A stretch of DNA of 64,000 bases from Saccharothrix australiensis (lineage in GTDB: Bacteria; Actinomycetota; Actinomycetes; Mycobacteriales; Pseudonocardiaceae): NCBI RefSeq assembly GCF_003634935.1, contig NZ_RBXO01000001.1, positions 7,155,501 to 7,219,500 of the forward strand, written 5' to 3'. Position 1 is the first letter of the stretch. Each line of letters starts with the position of its first letter. A program made the translations under genes and the position numbers. Under the pieces are notes generated by a model. The model did no database searches. It worked only from the letters and a program-made list of their open reading frames with translations, and was not told where the DNA came from. This document shows, piece by piece, positions 8,820 through 16,775 of the stretch.

Positions 8820-11003
8820 ATGAGCGGGCTCGGGGTGGACGGCGTCGGCGGCTGGTGGGGTGCTCGACTGCTGGGCCGGTTGCCCGCCTGGTCCCGCCTG
8901 CTGCTGGTCGCGCTGGCGGTGTTCTGCTGCGGCGTGGTCGCCTCCCGGCCCGCGGGCGCCGCCGACGACCGCCCGCTGACCGGTGACGTCGCCGTCGCCG
9001 CCGAGGCCGTCGAGGCGCTGACCCGACCGCTGGCAGGCGTGTCGCCGCTGGCCGGGTTCCCCGCCGACTTCACCGCCGTCACCGGGCGCTCGCCGGTCAC
9101 CGTCACCGCGCCGGACGGCACCACCCGCGCCGTCGCGCCGCACGGCGGGTGCTCCGGTCCCGCCGGCGACACCGAGTGGGACTTCGGCACCGGGTGCCGG
9201 GCCCACGACCTCGGGTACGACCTGCTGCGCTACGCCGAGCTGAAGGGACGGCCGCTGCCGCCCGAGGCGCGCAGGTCGCTCGACGCCCGCCTCGCGGCGG
9301 ACATGCACGGCCAGTGCGACCGCAACCCGCGCGACAGCGCCTCCCGCTGCCACGCCGTGGCCGGGCTCTACGCCGCCGGCCTGGAGTTCAACTCGTGGCG
9401 GCAGCGCTGGGGGCCGCCCGGCCACGAGCCCGTGCTGGCGTGGGGCTTCGGCAGCGCCGTCGTCGTGTTCCTGCTCGCGGCCCGGCTGCCCCGCAGGCGT
9501 GCGCCCGCGCCGGGTGCGCCCGCGCCCGCCGTGGGGCCGCAGGACCGGTACGCCGCGTTCCTGCGCCTGACCGGCCTCGGCCTGGTCGTGGTCGGGCAGT
9601 CGCTGCTGACCGTGCTGCACTGGGCCGGGGTCGGCGCGTCCTGGCTCTGGCTGCTCACCTGGCTGCTCCAGACGATCCCGGTGTTCTACTTCGCCGGCGG
9701 GCACGCCAACCTCACGAGCTGGCTCGCGGTGCAGGCCGACGGCGGCGGGTACGGCCGCTACCTGGTCAGCCGGATCAGCTGGCTGCTGCGGCCGGTGCTC
9801 GCGTTCGTGCTCGCCTGGCTGGTGCTGCCGCTGCCGCTGGAGCTGCTGGACGTGCCGAAGCACCGCGTGGAGACCTTCGGCCGGCTGATCGCCCACCCGC
9901 TGTGGTTCCTCGGCCTCTACCTGGTCGCGGTCGCGGCGACGCCCGTGATGGCCGCGCTGCACCGCCGCGCCCGCCTGGTCACGCCGGTCGCGCTGGTCGC
10001 CGCCCTGATCGTCGTCGACGCGCTGCGGATCGGCCTCTCCTGGCGCGCCGGCGGCTACCTCAACCTCGTGCTGGGCGCGCTGCTGCTGCAACAGCTGGGG
10101 TTCCACTACGCCGACGGCAGCCTCACCCGCCTGCCGCGCCGCGCGCGGGCGGCGCTCGTGGTCGTCGCCGTGCCCGTCCTGGCGGCGCTCGTCACGGTCG
10201 GCGGCTACCCGCGCACGATGATGTCCGTGCCCGGCGAGGCGGGCTCCAACCTCAGCCCGCCCACGGTGTGCCTGCTGGTGCTCGGCCTCGCCCAGCTCGG
10301 CGTGGTGCTGCTGGCCCGCGAGCGCGTGTCAGCGTGGCTCGCGAGGCGCACGCCGTGGCGGGTCGTCGACTACGCGCGCTCCGCGCCGATGACCGTCTAC
10401 CTCGGCTACCTGACCGCGCTGGCCGCGGTGCTCGGGCTGCTCGGCCTGCTGGACGCGCCCACCGCGTTCGACTGGGTCGTGGCCCGGCCCCGGTGGCTCT
10501 CGCTGCTGGTGCTCCTGCTGCTGCCCGTCCTGCCCGCGTTCCACCGGTTCGAGCGGACCGCCGCGCTGCTGCCCTGCCACGCCAGGGAGACCCACCGCAC
10601 CCGGCTCGCGGCCACGCTCGGCGTCGCCTTCGGCGTGCTGGGCGTCCTGGGGTTCGTCGTCACGGGCTTCGCGGGCGCGGCGGGCACCCTCGTGGTGTTC
10701 GACGTCGACCCGCTGCAGAACCTCATCCACCTGCTGCTGGGCTGGTACCTGCTGCACACCGCGCACACCGGCACCTGCCACGGCAGGCGGCCGTGGCTGC
10801 TCACCGCCCTGGCCTGCGTGCCGCCGCTGCTCGTCCTGGAGCCCACCGCCGCGATGGTCGCGCTGCACGTCGCGACCATCGCCGTGGCCCTGCTCGCGGC
10901 GATACCCAAGCAGGACCAGGGTCACGCAGGCGAACACGGGCAGCCAGGTGAGCCGTTCCAGCAGCCAGAGCGCGTCGTCGGGCACGGTGTGCAGGCCGGG
11001 TAG
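8820..11003 (+). CDS. Fusion: secreted-type phospholipase A2 + acyltransferase-3-like membrane domain + DUF4383-like domain
   Basis: 727 residues. An N-terminal hydrophobic segment (27-48) precedes a prokaryotic phospholipase A2 domain (about 105-198): GGCSGP, CRAHDLGYDLLRY with the His129-Asp130 pair, and paired cysteines C111, C126, C166, C177. After one membrane segment (206-222) comes a polytopic region like acyltransferase family 3 (LLQTIPVFYFAGGHANL, VPGEAGSNLSPPT). It ends with DPLQNLIHLLLGWYLL, a DUF4383-like pattern. The catalytic R-X10-H of acyltransferase 3 reads R249-X10-Q260, so transfer activity may be lost. The last 30 or so codons run antisense into the converging paralog. Outer-leaflet lipid deacylation is the likely role; coupling to reacylation is speculative. 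Confidence 0.75.
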   Translation: MSGLGVDGVGGWWGARLLGRLPAWSRLLLVALAVFCCGVVASRPAGAADDRPLTGDVAVAAEAVEALTRPLAGVSPLAGFPADFTAVTGRSPVTVTAPDGTTRAVAPHGGCSGPAGDTEWDFGTGCRAHDLGYDLLRYAELKGRPLPPEARRSLDARLAADMHGQCDRNPRDSASRCHAVAGLYAAGLEFNSWRQRWGPPGHEPVLAWGFGSAVVVFLLAARLPRRRAPAPGAPAPAVGPQDRYAAFLRLTGLGLVVVGQSLLTVLHWAGVGASWLWLLTWLLQTIPVFYFAGGHANLTSWLAVQADGGGYGRYLVSRISWLLRPVLAFVLAWLVLPLPLELLDVPKHRVETFGRLIAHPLWFLGLYLVAVAATPVMAALHRRARLVTPVALVAALIVVDALRIGLSWRAGGYLNLVLGALLLQQLGFHYADGSLTRLPRRARAALVVVAVPVLAALVTVGGYPRTMMSVPGEAGSNLSPPTVCLLVLGLAQLGVVLLARERVSAWLARRTPWRVVDYARSAPMTVYLGYLTALAAVLGLLGLLDAPTAFDWVVARPRWLSLLVLLLLPVLPAFHRFERTAALLPCHARETHRTRLAATLGVAFGVLGVLGFVVTGFAGAAGTLVVFDVDPLQNLIHLLLGWYLLHTAHTGTCHGRRPWLLTALACVPPLLVLEPTAAMVALHVATIAVALLAAIPKQDQGHAGEHGQPGEPFQQPERVVGHGVQAG

Positions 11004-11831
11004 CGGCCCGAACGCCGCCCCGACCAGCGTCACCACCAGCAGGGCGCTCTGGTGCGCCAGGAAGACCGGCAGCGCGCGGGCGTTGAGCCGGCGCGCCCGG
11101 AACGTCGGCCGGATGAGCAGCACCAGCCCGATCTGGGCGAACGCGAGGGCCAGCGCGGCCGGTGACGGCGGGAACAGGTTGGACTCCTCCGCGCCCGGCA
11201 CGCCCACCGCGCTCATCGGGTAGCCGTTGGCCACGAGCACCGCGAACGCGGTCGCGCCCGCGCCGAACAGCGCCGCGCCCCACGACCGCCGGTGGCCGTG
11301 CCGGGCGGCCAGGACGCCGAGCTGCCACGGCGCGCACCACACGGCCAGCACGTTCACCCACCCGACGTCGAGCGCGACCAGGGCGAGCGGGATCGCCAGG
11401 CCCCACCCGCCGAGCCGGCGCAGCAGCGGGGTCGCGCCGAGCAGCACCGCGTGGACGACCAGGAACCACAGCGGCGTCACGACCAGGTACCCCACCGTCA
11501 GCACGGTCTGCTGCGGCAGGCCGCGCAGCGACAGCCCGCACAGGACCGCCGCCCAGCAGGCCGACAGCACCGCCACCGGCACGGCCATCCGGCGCACCCG
11601 GCGGAGCCACGGCGTCGTCGAGCGCGCCGCCGCGAACCCGCCGGCGAAGAAGAACAGGCCCAGGGTCTGGAGCACCCAGCCGACCGGGGCGAACTCGGGC
11701 AGCCACCGCAGCGGGCTGTCCACGACGAGCCCCTCGTCCGCCACCACCACCGACGTCACCAGCCAGTGGCCCAGCACGACGCCGCCGATCGCGAGCGCCC
11801 GCATCGAGTCGACCACCGGGTCGCGGGTCAC
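10329..11831 (-). CDS. Acyltransferase family 3 membrane protein, open frame running on past its natural end
   Basis: The GTG at 11831 overlaps the upstream hydrolase stop (GTGA). Residues 1 to about 310 are a polytopic acyltransferase 3 with R11-X10-H22 (RALAIGGVVLGH), WVLQTLGLFFFAGGFAA, GVPGAEESNLFPPSP and nine or so membrane spans ending near LVLLGYRRE. It is paralogous to the membrane part of the converging gene and, unlike that one, keeps the catalytic His. No stop follows: the frame continues about 190 low-complexity codons antisense to the neighbour before ending at 10329. The functional part is about 10900-11831. It probably transfers an acyl group to an extracytoplasmic acceptor, as its hydrolase partner is exported. 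Confidence 0.75.
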   Translation of the reverse strand: MTRDPVVDSMRALAIGGVVLGHWLVTSVVVADEGLVVDSPLRWLPEFAPVGWVLQTLGLFFFAGGFAAARSTTPWLRRVRRMAVPVAVLSACWAAVLCGLSLRGLPQQTVLTVGYLVVTPLWFLVVHAVLLGATPLLRRLGGWGLAIPLALVALDVGWVNVLAVWCAPWQLGVLAARHGHRRSWGAALFGAGATAFAVLVANGYPMSAVGVPGAEESNLFPPSPAALALAFAQIGLVLLIRPTFRARRLNARALPVFLAHQSALLVVTLVGAAFGPLPGLHTVPDDALWLLERLTWLPVFACVTLVLLGYRREQGHGDGRDVQRDHRGGGLQDEQRRHAGQGGEQPRPPAVAGAGVRGVQQVPAQQQVDEVLQRVDVEHHEGARRAREARDDEPQDAQHAEGDAERGREPGAVGLPGVAGQQRGGPLEPVERGQDGQQQEHQQREPPGPGHDPVERGGRVQQAEQPEHRGQRGQVAEVDGHRRGARVVDDPPRRAPREPR

Positions 11832-12505
11832 GGCCGCTCACCCACCGCGATCCGGGCGAGGGCGCCCAGCGACGCCGTGCCGGGGTCGAAGTACTGGTCG
11901 TGCCGGCGCGCCTCACCGGTGTCGAACACGCCCGCGCCGAACGCCGGATCGGTCGGGTCGACGCCGTGCCCCAGGTCGCCCAGGCGGACCGACGGCACCC
12001 AGCGCGTCCAGTCGTCGGCGCCGCGCGCGGCCCACACCCGCGCCCGCAGCTCGCCCGCCGACGCGACCCGCACGCCAGGGCTGCCCAGGAACGCCATGTC
12101 GGCGACCCGCACGTCGGCCAGCGCGCACACGACCGACCCGTAGCTGTGGCACAGCAGGTGCACCTCGCCGGGCAGGCCGCGCACGAACCGCGCCAGCGCC
12201 ACCGCGCCGGCGCGGGCCAGGCGACCGCTCGCCGCGTCCACGCCGACGCCGGACGGCGTGCGGTAGCCGAGCCACGCGACCACCGCCAGGTCGTCCCGCC
12301 CGGCTCGCGCCCGCACCGCGCGGGCCATGCGGCCCACGGTGGCGTCGAACCGCGCACCGTCCACATCGGACCCCGGCACCACGACCGCCACGTGCCGCGC
12401 GCGCGCCAGGTCCCCGTACACCTCGACGCGGTCGACCGGCGTCGCGACGCCGGTCGGCGTCACCAGCACCATCAGCGCGGCCAGCGCCGCGATCAGCTTC
12501 CCCAT
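11828..12505 (-). CDS. Secreted alpha/beta hydrolase, DUF1023-like
   Basis: 225 residues with a short Sec signal (MGKLIAALAALMVLVTP). The nucleophile elbow is LLCHSYGSVVC, preceded by strands VAVVVPGSDVDG and LAVVAWLGY and followed by MAFLGSPGV; RRHDQYFDP near the C-terminus supplies the His. This layout matches the DUF1023 alpha/beta hydrolases of actinomycetes. The start has no ribosome-binding site but a TAGCTT -10 lies exactly 7 nt before the ATG, so it is probably leaderless. It is translationally coupled to the acyltransferase and shares a promoter motif with the adjacent two-component system. Substrate unknown. Confidence 0.8.
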   Translation of the reverse strand: MGKLIAALAALMVLVTPTGVATPVDRVEVYGDLARARHVAVVVPGSDVDGARFDATVGRMARAVRARAGRDDLAVVAWLGYRTPSGVGVDAASGRLARAGAVALARFVRGLPGEVHLLCHSYGSVVCALADVRVADMAFLGSPGVRVASAGELRARVWAARGADDWTRWVPSVRLGDLGHGVDPTDPAFGAGVFDTGEARRHDQYFDPGTASLGALARIAVGERP

Positions 12506-12512
12506 GCCCGGA

Positions 12513-12574
12513 AAGCTAGGAAGGCGACGACGCCCGGATCGTCACACCGGGGTGCCGGTTCCGGGGTGCTACCC
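12513..12574 (-). promoter_or_regulatory. Hydrolase-acyltransferase promoter with candidate response-regulator motif
   Basis: TAGCTT (12518 to 12513, minus strand) stands 7 nt before the ATG. Upstream are GGTGTGAC and the 14-mer CCGGGGTGCTACCC (12561-12574 on the plus strand), which recurs exactly at 14397-14410 (opposite strand) in the histidine-kinase promoter. Confidence 0.5.
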
Positions 12575-13216
12575 CGGTACCACGAGGCCCGACTCGTAGG
12601 CCGCGATCACCGCCTGCGCCCGGTCGCGCAGGCCCAGCTTCATCAGCACGCGGCTCACGTGCGTCTTCACCGTCTGCTCGGCCAGCACCAGGTGCGCGGC
12701 GATCTCGGTGTTCGACAGCCCGGTGGCGACCAGCCGCAGCACCTCGGTCTCGCGGTCCGTCAGCGCCGCCAGCCGCGCCGGTTTCACGACCCGCGTCGGC
12801 TGCGCCTTCACGAAGTCCTCGATCAGGCGCTTCGTCACCGAGGGCGCGAGCAGCGCGTCGCCCCGCGCCACGACCCGCACCGCCTCCAGCAGCTCCCGCG
12901 CGGGGGCGTGCTTGAGCAGGAAGCCGCCCGCGCCCGCGCGCAGCGCCTCGTACACGTAGTCGTCGAGGTCGAACGTCGTCAGGACCAGCACCTTCACCGG
13001 GTCGTCCGCGAGCAGCCTGGTGGCGGCCAACCCGTCCGTGCCCGGCATCCGGATGTCCATCAGCACCACGTCCGGGCGCAGCCGCCGCACCTCGGCGACC
13101 GCCGCCGCGCCGTCGCCCGCCGAGCCAACCACCGAGATGTCCGGCTGCGCGTCCAGCAACGCCGAGAAGCCCTCGCGGACCATCTCCTGGTCGTCCGCCA
13201 CCAGCACCTTGATCAA
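12569..13216 (-). CDS. NarL/DesR-type response regulator
   Basis: 215 residues: a receiver domain (VLVADDQEMVREG, phospho-acceptor Asp in VVLMDIRMPG, conserved Thr/Lys further on) and a C-terminal LuxR-type helix-turn-helix (LTDRETEVLRLVATGLSNTE, then QTVKTHVSRVLMKLGLRDR). The start is TTG at 13216: it overlaps the kinase stop (TTGA) and follows GGGGGAG by about 6 nt, which fits coupled translation. Partner of the kinase just upstream. A repeated promoter motif suggests that it controls its own operon and the hydrolase-acyltransferase pair; signal unknown. Confidence 0.92.
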   Translation of the reverse strand: MIKVLVADDQEMVREGFSALLDAQPDISVVGSAGDGAAAVAEVRRLRPDVVLMDIRMPGTDGLAATRLLADDPVKVLVLTTFDLDDYVYEALRAGAGGFLLKHAPARELLEAVRVVARGDALLAPSVTKRLIEDFVKAQPTRVVKPARLAALTDRETEVLRLVATGLSNTEIAAHLVLAEQTVKTHVSRVLMKLGLRDRAQAVIAAYESGLVVPG

Positions 13217-14337
13217 CGCTCCCCCAACGGAATCCTCGCGCGCACCGCGAACCCGCCGTCCTCGGTGGACGAGGCGTCCAGCGACCCGCCGTGCACGGCG
13301 ACGCGCTCCCTCATGCCGACCAGCCCGTGCCCGCCGCCACCGCCCGTCGACGGCCCGCCCGCGGTGTTGCGCACGAACACCTCCAGCGCCCCGTCCACCA
13401 CCGACACCACGACCGACACCGACGAGCCGGGCGCGTGCCGCCCGGCGTTGGTCAGGGCCTCCTGCACGACCCGGTACGCGGTCAGCCCCACCGCCGAGGG
13501 CACCGCCACGTCGGCCACCACCGCCCGCGGCGCGAGCGCGCGGATGTCGGCCAGGCCGGGCTGGGGCGCGCGGTCCGCCCGCTGGTCGGTCGCGCGCAAC
13601 ACGCCGAGCAGGCCCTGCATGTCGGTGATCGCGGCCCTGGCGGCGTCACCCAACTCGGCGAACTCGCGGACGCCGTCCTCGGGCAGCCCGGCGATCCGGT
13701 AGGGGGCGGTCTCGCAGCGCACGGCCACCAGGGACATGTGGTGCGCGACCACGTCGTGCATCTCGCGGGCGATGCGCGCCCGCTCGACCAGCGCGGCCTT
13801 GGCGTCGCGCTCGGCGTGGAAGCGCTGCTCGGCCCGCCCGCGCGAGCCGAACGCGTACCCCAGCGCGAGGCACAGCAGCAGGAAGCCCGCGGTCGGCGGG
13901 AACAGGTCGAGGTTTCCGGCCGCGCTGACGAGGTACACGACCCCCGTGGTCAGCGACGCGACGACGGCCACGACCCGGCCGCGGTGCAGCAGCCCGACGG
14001 TGACCAGCACGGGGAGGTACCAGCACCAGCCCCACCCCTGGAGGAGACCGGCGTCGGGCGGGCCCAGCAGCCACGCCACCACCACGCCCGCCGTGGCCAG
14101 CCGCCACGCCCCGAGCGCGGAGCGCAGCAGCAGGCCGAAGCTGCCGAGCACGAGGGCGAACAGCAGCGGCCACCAGCCGTCCGGGTCCCTGGCCTGCACG
14201 TAGCCCACGGAGATGTTGATCGCGACGACCAGGCCGTGGAGGAGCAAGGCCGCCGCGGCGTAGCGGCGGAACCGGAACCCGTCGAAGACCCGCGTGCGGT
14301 CGGAGAGCAGCACGACCTGGAGAAATGTGCGGATCAC
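13213..14337 (-). CDS. Sensor histidine kinase, HisKA_3 (NarX/DesK) type
   Basis: 374 residues from GTG 14337. The N-terminal half has four to five membrane spans with very short loops, so sensing is likely within the membrane. It is followed by the dimerisation/phosphoacceptor helix ARIAREMHDVVAHHMSL (His in MHDVVAHH), typical of HisKA_3, and a HATPase domain ending GGGGGHGLVGMRERVAVHGG. The GTG has no ribosome-binding site, but TAGCAT lies 7 nt upstream, so the mRNA is probably leaderless. It overlaps the response regulator by 4 nt. DesK-like kinases sense membrane state; neighbours with lipid-active domains make that attractive but unproven. Confidence 0.9.
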   Translation of the reverse strand: MIRTFLQVVLLSDRTRVFDGFRFRRYAAAALLLHGLVVAINISVGYVQARDPDGWWPLLFALVLGSFGLLLRSALGAWRLATAGVVVAWLLGPPDAGLLQGWGWCWYLPVLVTVGLLHRGRVVAVVASLTTGVVYLVSAAGNLDLFPPTAGFLLLCLALGYAFGSRGRAEQRFHAERDAKAALVERARIAREMHDVVAHHMSLVAVRCETAPYRIAGLPEDGVREFAELGDAARAAITDMQGLLGVLRATDQRADRAPQPGLADIRALAPRAVVADVAVPSAVGLTAYRVVQEALTNAGRHAPGSSVSVVVSVVDGALEVFVRNTAGGPSTGGGGGHGLVGMRERVAVHGGSLDASSTEDGGFAVRARIPLGER

Positions 14338-14344
14338 GCGCCGA

Positions 14345-14410
14345 ATGCTAGGCGCACCGCCCCGCGCGGCACATGACGCCGGGGTGTGTCATACCCGGGT
14401 AGCACCCCGG
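14345..14410 (-). promoter_or_regulatory. Two-component operon promoter and candidate operator
   Basis: TAGCAT (14350 to 14345) is the -10 and lies 7 nt before the GTG start. About 47 nt upstream of the -10 is CCGGGGTGCTACCC on the coding strand, together with a GGTGTGTCATACC half-palindrome. Confidence 0.5.
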
Positions 14411-14504
14411 CGGTCGGTGCGACAAGCCGTTGCGGCACCCGAACGCCACCAGGTAGGCAATAGACAGAGCTGTGCGCCCCTACTCCGTGATGGAAGATGG
14501 CTGA

Positions 14505-15005
14505 ATGCACCCGCAGCATGATCCGGATCGCTGGGCACGGCTCACGGCCGTCGCCGGTGAAGCCCTGGTCGCCGCCAAGGACGGGGAGGACGCCGTCGCG
14601 GTCGACCTGGTCACCGGCTACCTCAGCGGGTCGCCCGAGGGCAACGAGGAGATCCGGGAGCTGGTGCTGCTGCTGTTCTCGGAGTGCAGCGACATGGTCG
14701 CCGCCCTCGGGTCCGGTGGCGCGACCCCGGTCAAGATGCAGGTGTTCGACGAGGACGGCCAGGAGGTGCCGATCGACGACGCGGACCCGCCCGTCCGCAC
14801 GGCGATCCGCACCCTGCTGGCCGAGGTCCACGGCGACCAGCAGGCGGCGGCCGAGCAGATCGAGATCGCCCTGGCCAACGGCCGGCCCCAGGAGCTGGCG
14901 ACGGTGGTGCTCCAGGCGCTGCGCTGGACCGTGAAGCTCGCGCTGGAGTGCGAGGTGCGCGATCTGGCGGTGGCACCCTGGATCGAGGCGGCTTTGGACG
15001 AGTGA
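14505..15005 (+). CDS. Conserved-looking hypothetical protein
   Basis: 166 residues, mostly helical and acidic, without signal peptide or membrane segment. The ATG follows GGAAG by about 9 nt. Composition alternates hydrophobic and acidic residues (ELVLLLFSECSDMVAAL, VFDEDGQEVPIDDADPP, LATVVLQALRWTVKLALEC). It starts divergently from the two-component system and ends just before the chitinase promoter. I do not recognise the family and assign no function. Third positions are strongly GC-rich, so coding is well supported. Confidence 0.75.
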   Translation: MHPQHDPDRWARLTAVAGEALVAAKDGEDAVAVDLVTGYLSGSPEGNEEIRELVLLLFSECSDMVAALGSGGATPVKMQVFDEDGQEVPIDDADPPVRTAIRTLLAEVHGDQQAAAEQIEIALANGRPQELATVVLQALRWTVKLALECEVRDLAVAPWIEAALDE

Positions 15006-15011
15006 AGGCCA

Positions 15012-15038
15012 TTGACAAGCCCGGTGGTCTAGACCAGT
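15012..15038 (+). promoter_or_regulatory. Chitinase promoter with DasR-type (dre) operator
   Basis: A consensus -35 TTGACA (15012-15017) is followed by GGTGGTCTAGACCAGT (15023-15038). The core TGGTCTAGACCA is a perfect 12-bp palindrome, and 14 of 16 bases match the published Streptomyces DasR site ACTGGTCTAGACCAGT. It covers the spacer and probable -10, so binding would block transcription until amino-sugar phosphates release DasR. Confidence 0.85.
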
Positions 15039-15085
15039 CTCCCCGGTGGGCGCGATTACCCTGCCAATCCGCCGAGGAGTCCCGC

Positions 15086-16648
15086 ATGAAACCACGATTG
15101 GGCGCGCTGCTGGCGGCAAGCGCGCTGGCCATCGGATCACTGGCGCTGACCGGGCCGGCGGCATCCGCCGCGCCCGGCGTCACGGCCACGTTCGCCAAAC
15201 CCCAGGACTGGGGCAGCGGCTTCGAGGGCAAGTACACCATCACCAACGGCGGCCCCGGCGCCCTCACGTCCTGGAAGGTCGAGTTCGACCTGCCCGAGGG
15301 CACCTCGCTGGGGTCGTACTGGGACGCGCTGATCACCCGGACGGGCAACCACTACGTGGCGACCAACCGGGAGTACAACGGCAGCCTGTCCGCCGGCGCG
15401 ACCCGCACCTTCGGGTTCGTCGGCACCGGCACCGGCGTACCGGCGAACTGCAAGGTCAACGGCGCGTCCTGCGAGGGCGGTGGCGGCGACGACACGACCG
15501 CGCCCACCGCGCCGGCCAACCTGCGCGCCACCGACGTCACCGCGAACGCGGTGGCGCTGGCCTGGGACGCGGCGACCGACAACGTGGCCGTGACCGGCTA
15601 CGACGTCTACCGCGGCGACACCGTCGCCACCAGCGTCACGGGCACGACCGCGACGGTGTCCGGGCTCACCCCGGCCACCGCCTACCAGTTCACCGTCCGG
15701 GCGAAGGACGCGGCGGGCAACACGTCCGACGCCTCCAACCAGGTCACCGCGACCACCAAGGACGGGCCGGACCCGATCGCCGGCCGGGGCGCGCCCTACC
15801 TGTTCCTGGGTTGGGGCAACCCGCCCGCGCCGCAGACCGTCATGAAGGCGACCGGCATCAAGTGGTTCACGATGGCGTTCGTGCTGGCCCAGGGCGGCTG
15901 CAACCCCGCCTGGGACGGCAACCGGCCGCTGACCGGCGGCATCGACGCCACGGCGATCAACCAGATCCGCGCGGCGGGCGGTGACGTCGTCCCGTCGTTC
16001 GGCGGGTGGAGCGGCAACAAGCTCGGTCCGAACTGCAGCACCCCGCAAGCGCTTGCGGGCGCGTACCAGAAGGTGATCGACGCCTACCGGCTGAAGGCGA
16101 TCGACATCGACATCGAGAACACCGACGAGTTCGAGAACGCGGCCGTGCAGGACCGCATCCTGGAAGCGCTGAAGATCGTCAAGCAGGCGAACCCCGGCAT
16201 CCAGACCATCGTCACCATCCCGACGACCCGCACGGGTCCGAACTCCTGGGGCAACCGCCTCATCGAGCGGTCGCAGGCACTGGGCGCGAACATCGACGTG
16301 TACACGCTCATGCCGTTCGACTTCGGCAGCTCGAACGTCCGCGCCGACACCATCGCCGCGACGACGGCCCTGAAGAACAAGCTGAAGTCCGTCTTCGGCT
16401 GGTCCGACGCCGTGGCGTTCAACCACTCGGGCATCTCCGGCATGAACGGCCTGTCCGACCAGAAGGAGGTCACCACCACGGCCGACTGGACCGCGCTGCG
16501 CGACTGGGCGAAGTCCAACGGCCTCGGCCGGTTCGCCTTCTGGGCCGTCAACCGGGACCGCGGCGGCTGCGACGGCCAGGTGTCGTCCAACTGCTCCGGC
16601 ATCCCGCAGGCGGACTGGGAGTTCACCCGGATCACCGCGGGCTTCTGA
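15086..16648 (+). CDS. Secreted GH18 chitinase with CBM2-like and fibronectin-III domains
   Basis: 520 residues; GAGGAG about 8 nt before the ATG. Signal peptide ends near ASAAPG. Residues about 31-128 form a CBM2-type module (WGSGFEGKYTITNGG, conserved Trp and two Cys), about 143-226 an FnIII domain (TAPTAPANLRATDVTANAVA), and about 232-520 a GH18 barrel. The catalytic DxDxE motif is in AIDIDIENTDEF with acid Glu at about 344. Domain order CBM2-FnIII-GH18 is that of Streptomyces family-18 exochitinases. The dre site upstream indicates DasR control. It degrades extracellular chitin. Confidence 0.95.
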   Translation: MKPRLGALLAASALAIGSLALTGPAASAAPGVTATFAKPQDWGSGFEGKYTITNGGPGALTSWKVEFDLPEGTSLGSYWDALITRTGNHYVATNREYNGSLSAGATRTFGFVGTGTGVPANCKVNGASCEGGGGDDTTAPTAPANLRATDVTANAVALAWDAATDNVAVTGYDVYRGDTVATSVTGTTATVSGLTPATAYQFTVRAKDAAGNTSDASNQVTATTKDGPDPIAGRGAPYLFLGWGNPPAPQTVMKATGIKWFTMAFVLAQGGCNPAWDGNRPLTGGIDATAINQIRAAGGDVVPSFGGWSGNKLGPNCSTPQALAGAYQKVIDAYRLKAIDIDIENTDEFENAAVQDRILEALKIVKQANPGIQTIVTIPTTRTGPNSWGNRLIERSQALGANIDVYTLMPFDFGSSNVRADTIAATTALKNKLKSVFGWSDAVAFNHSGISGMNGLSDQKEVTTTADWTALRDWAKSNGLGRFAFWAVNRDRGGCDGQVSSNCSGIPQADWEFTRITAGF

Positions 16649-16663
16649 CCCGCGGCCGACCCA

Positions 16664-16685
16664 GCGGGCGGGACACCCCGCCCGC
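16664..16685 (+). terminator. Hairpin terminator of the chitinase gene
   Basis: GCGGGCGGG, loop ACAC, CCCGCCCGC: a perfect 9-bp stem 15 nt after the chitinase stop. Confidence 0.7.
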
Positions 16686-16716
16686 CTCCGGGTGACGCGC
16701 CACCGACCGACCGCGA

Positions 16717-16755
16717 CAGGGCCCGCGGGCACCGGCACCACGCCTGCGGGCCCTG
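16717..16755 (-). terminator. Hairpin terminator facing metX
   Basis: CAGGGCCCGC pairs perfectly with GCGGGCCCTG across a 19-nt loop. It starts 20 nt beyond the metX stop and lies between convergent genes. Confidence 0.6.
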
Positions 16756-16775
16756 CCCCGTCCTCCCCGGCCCGC

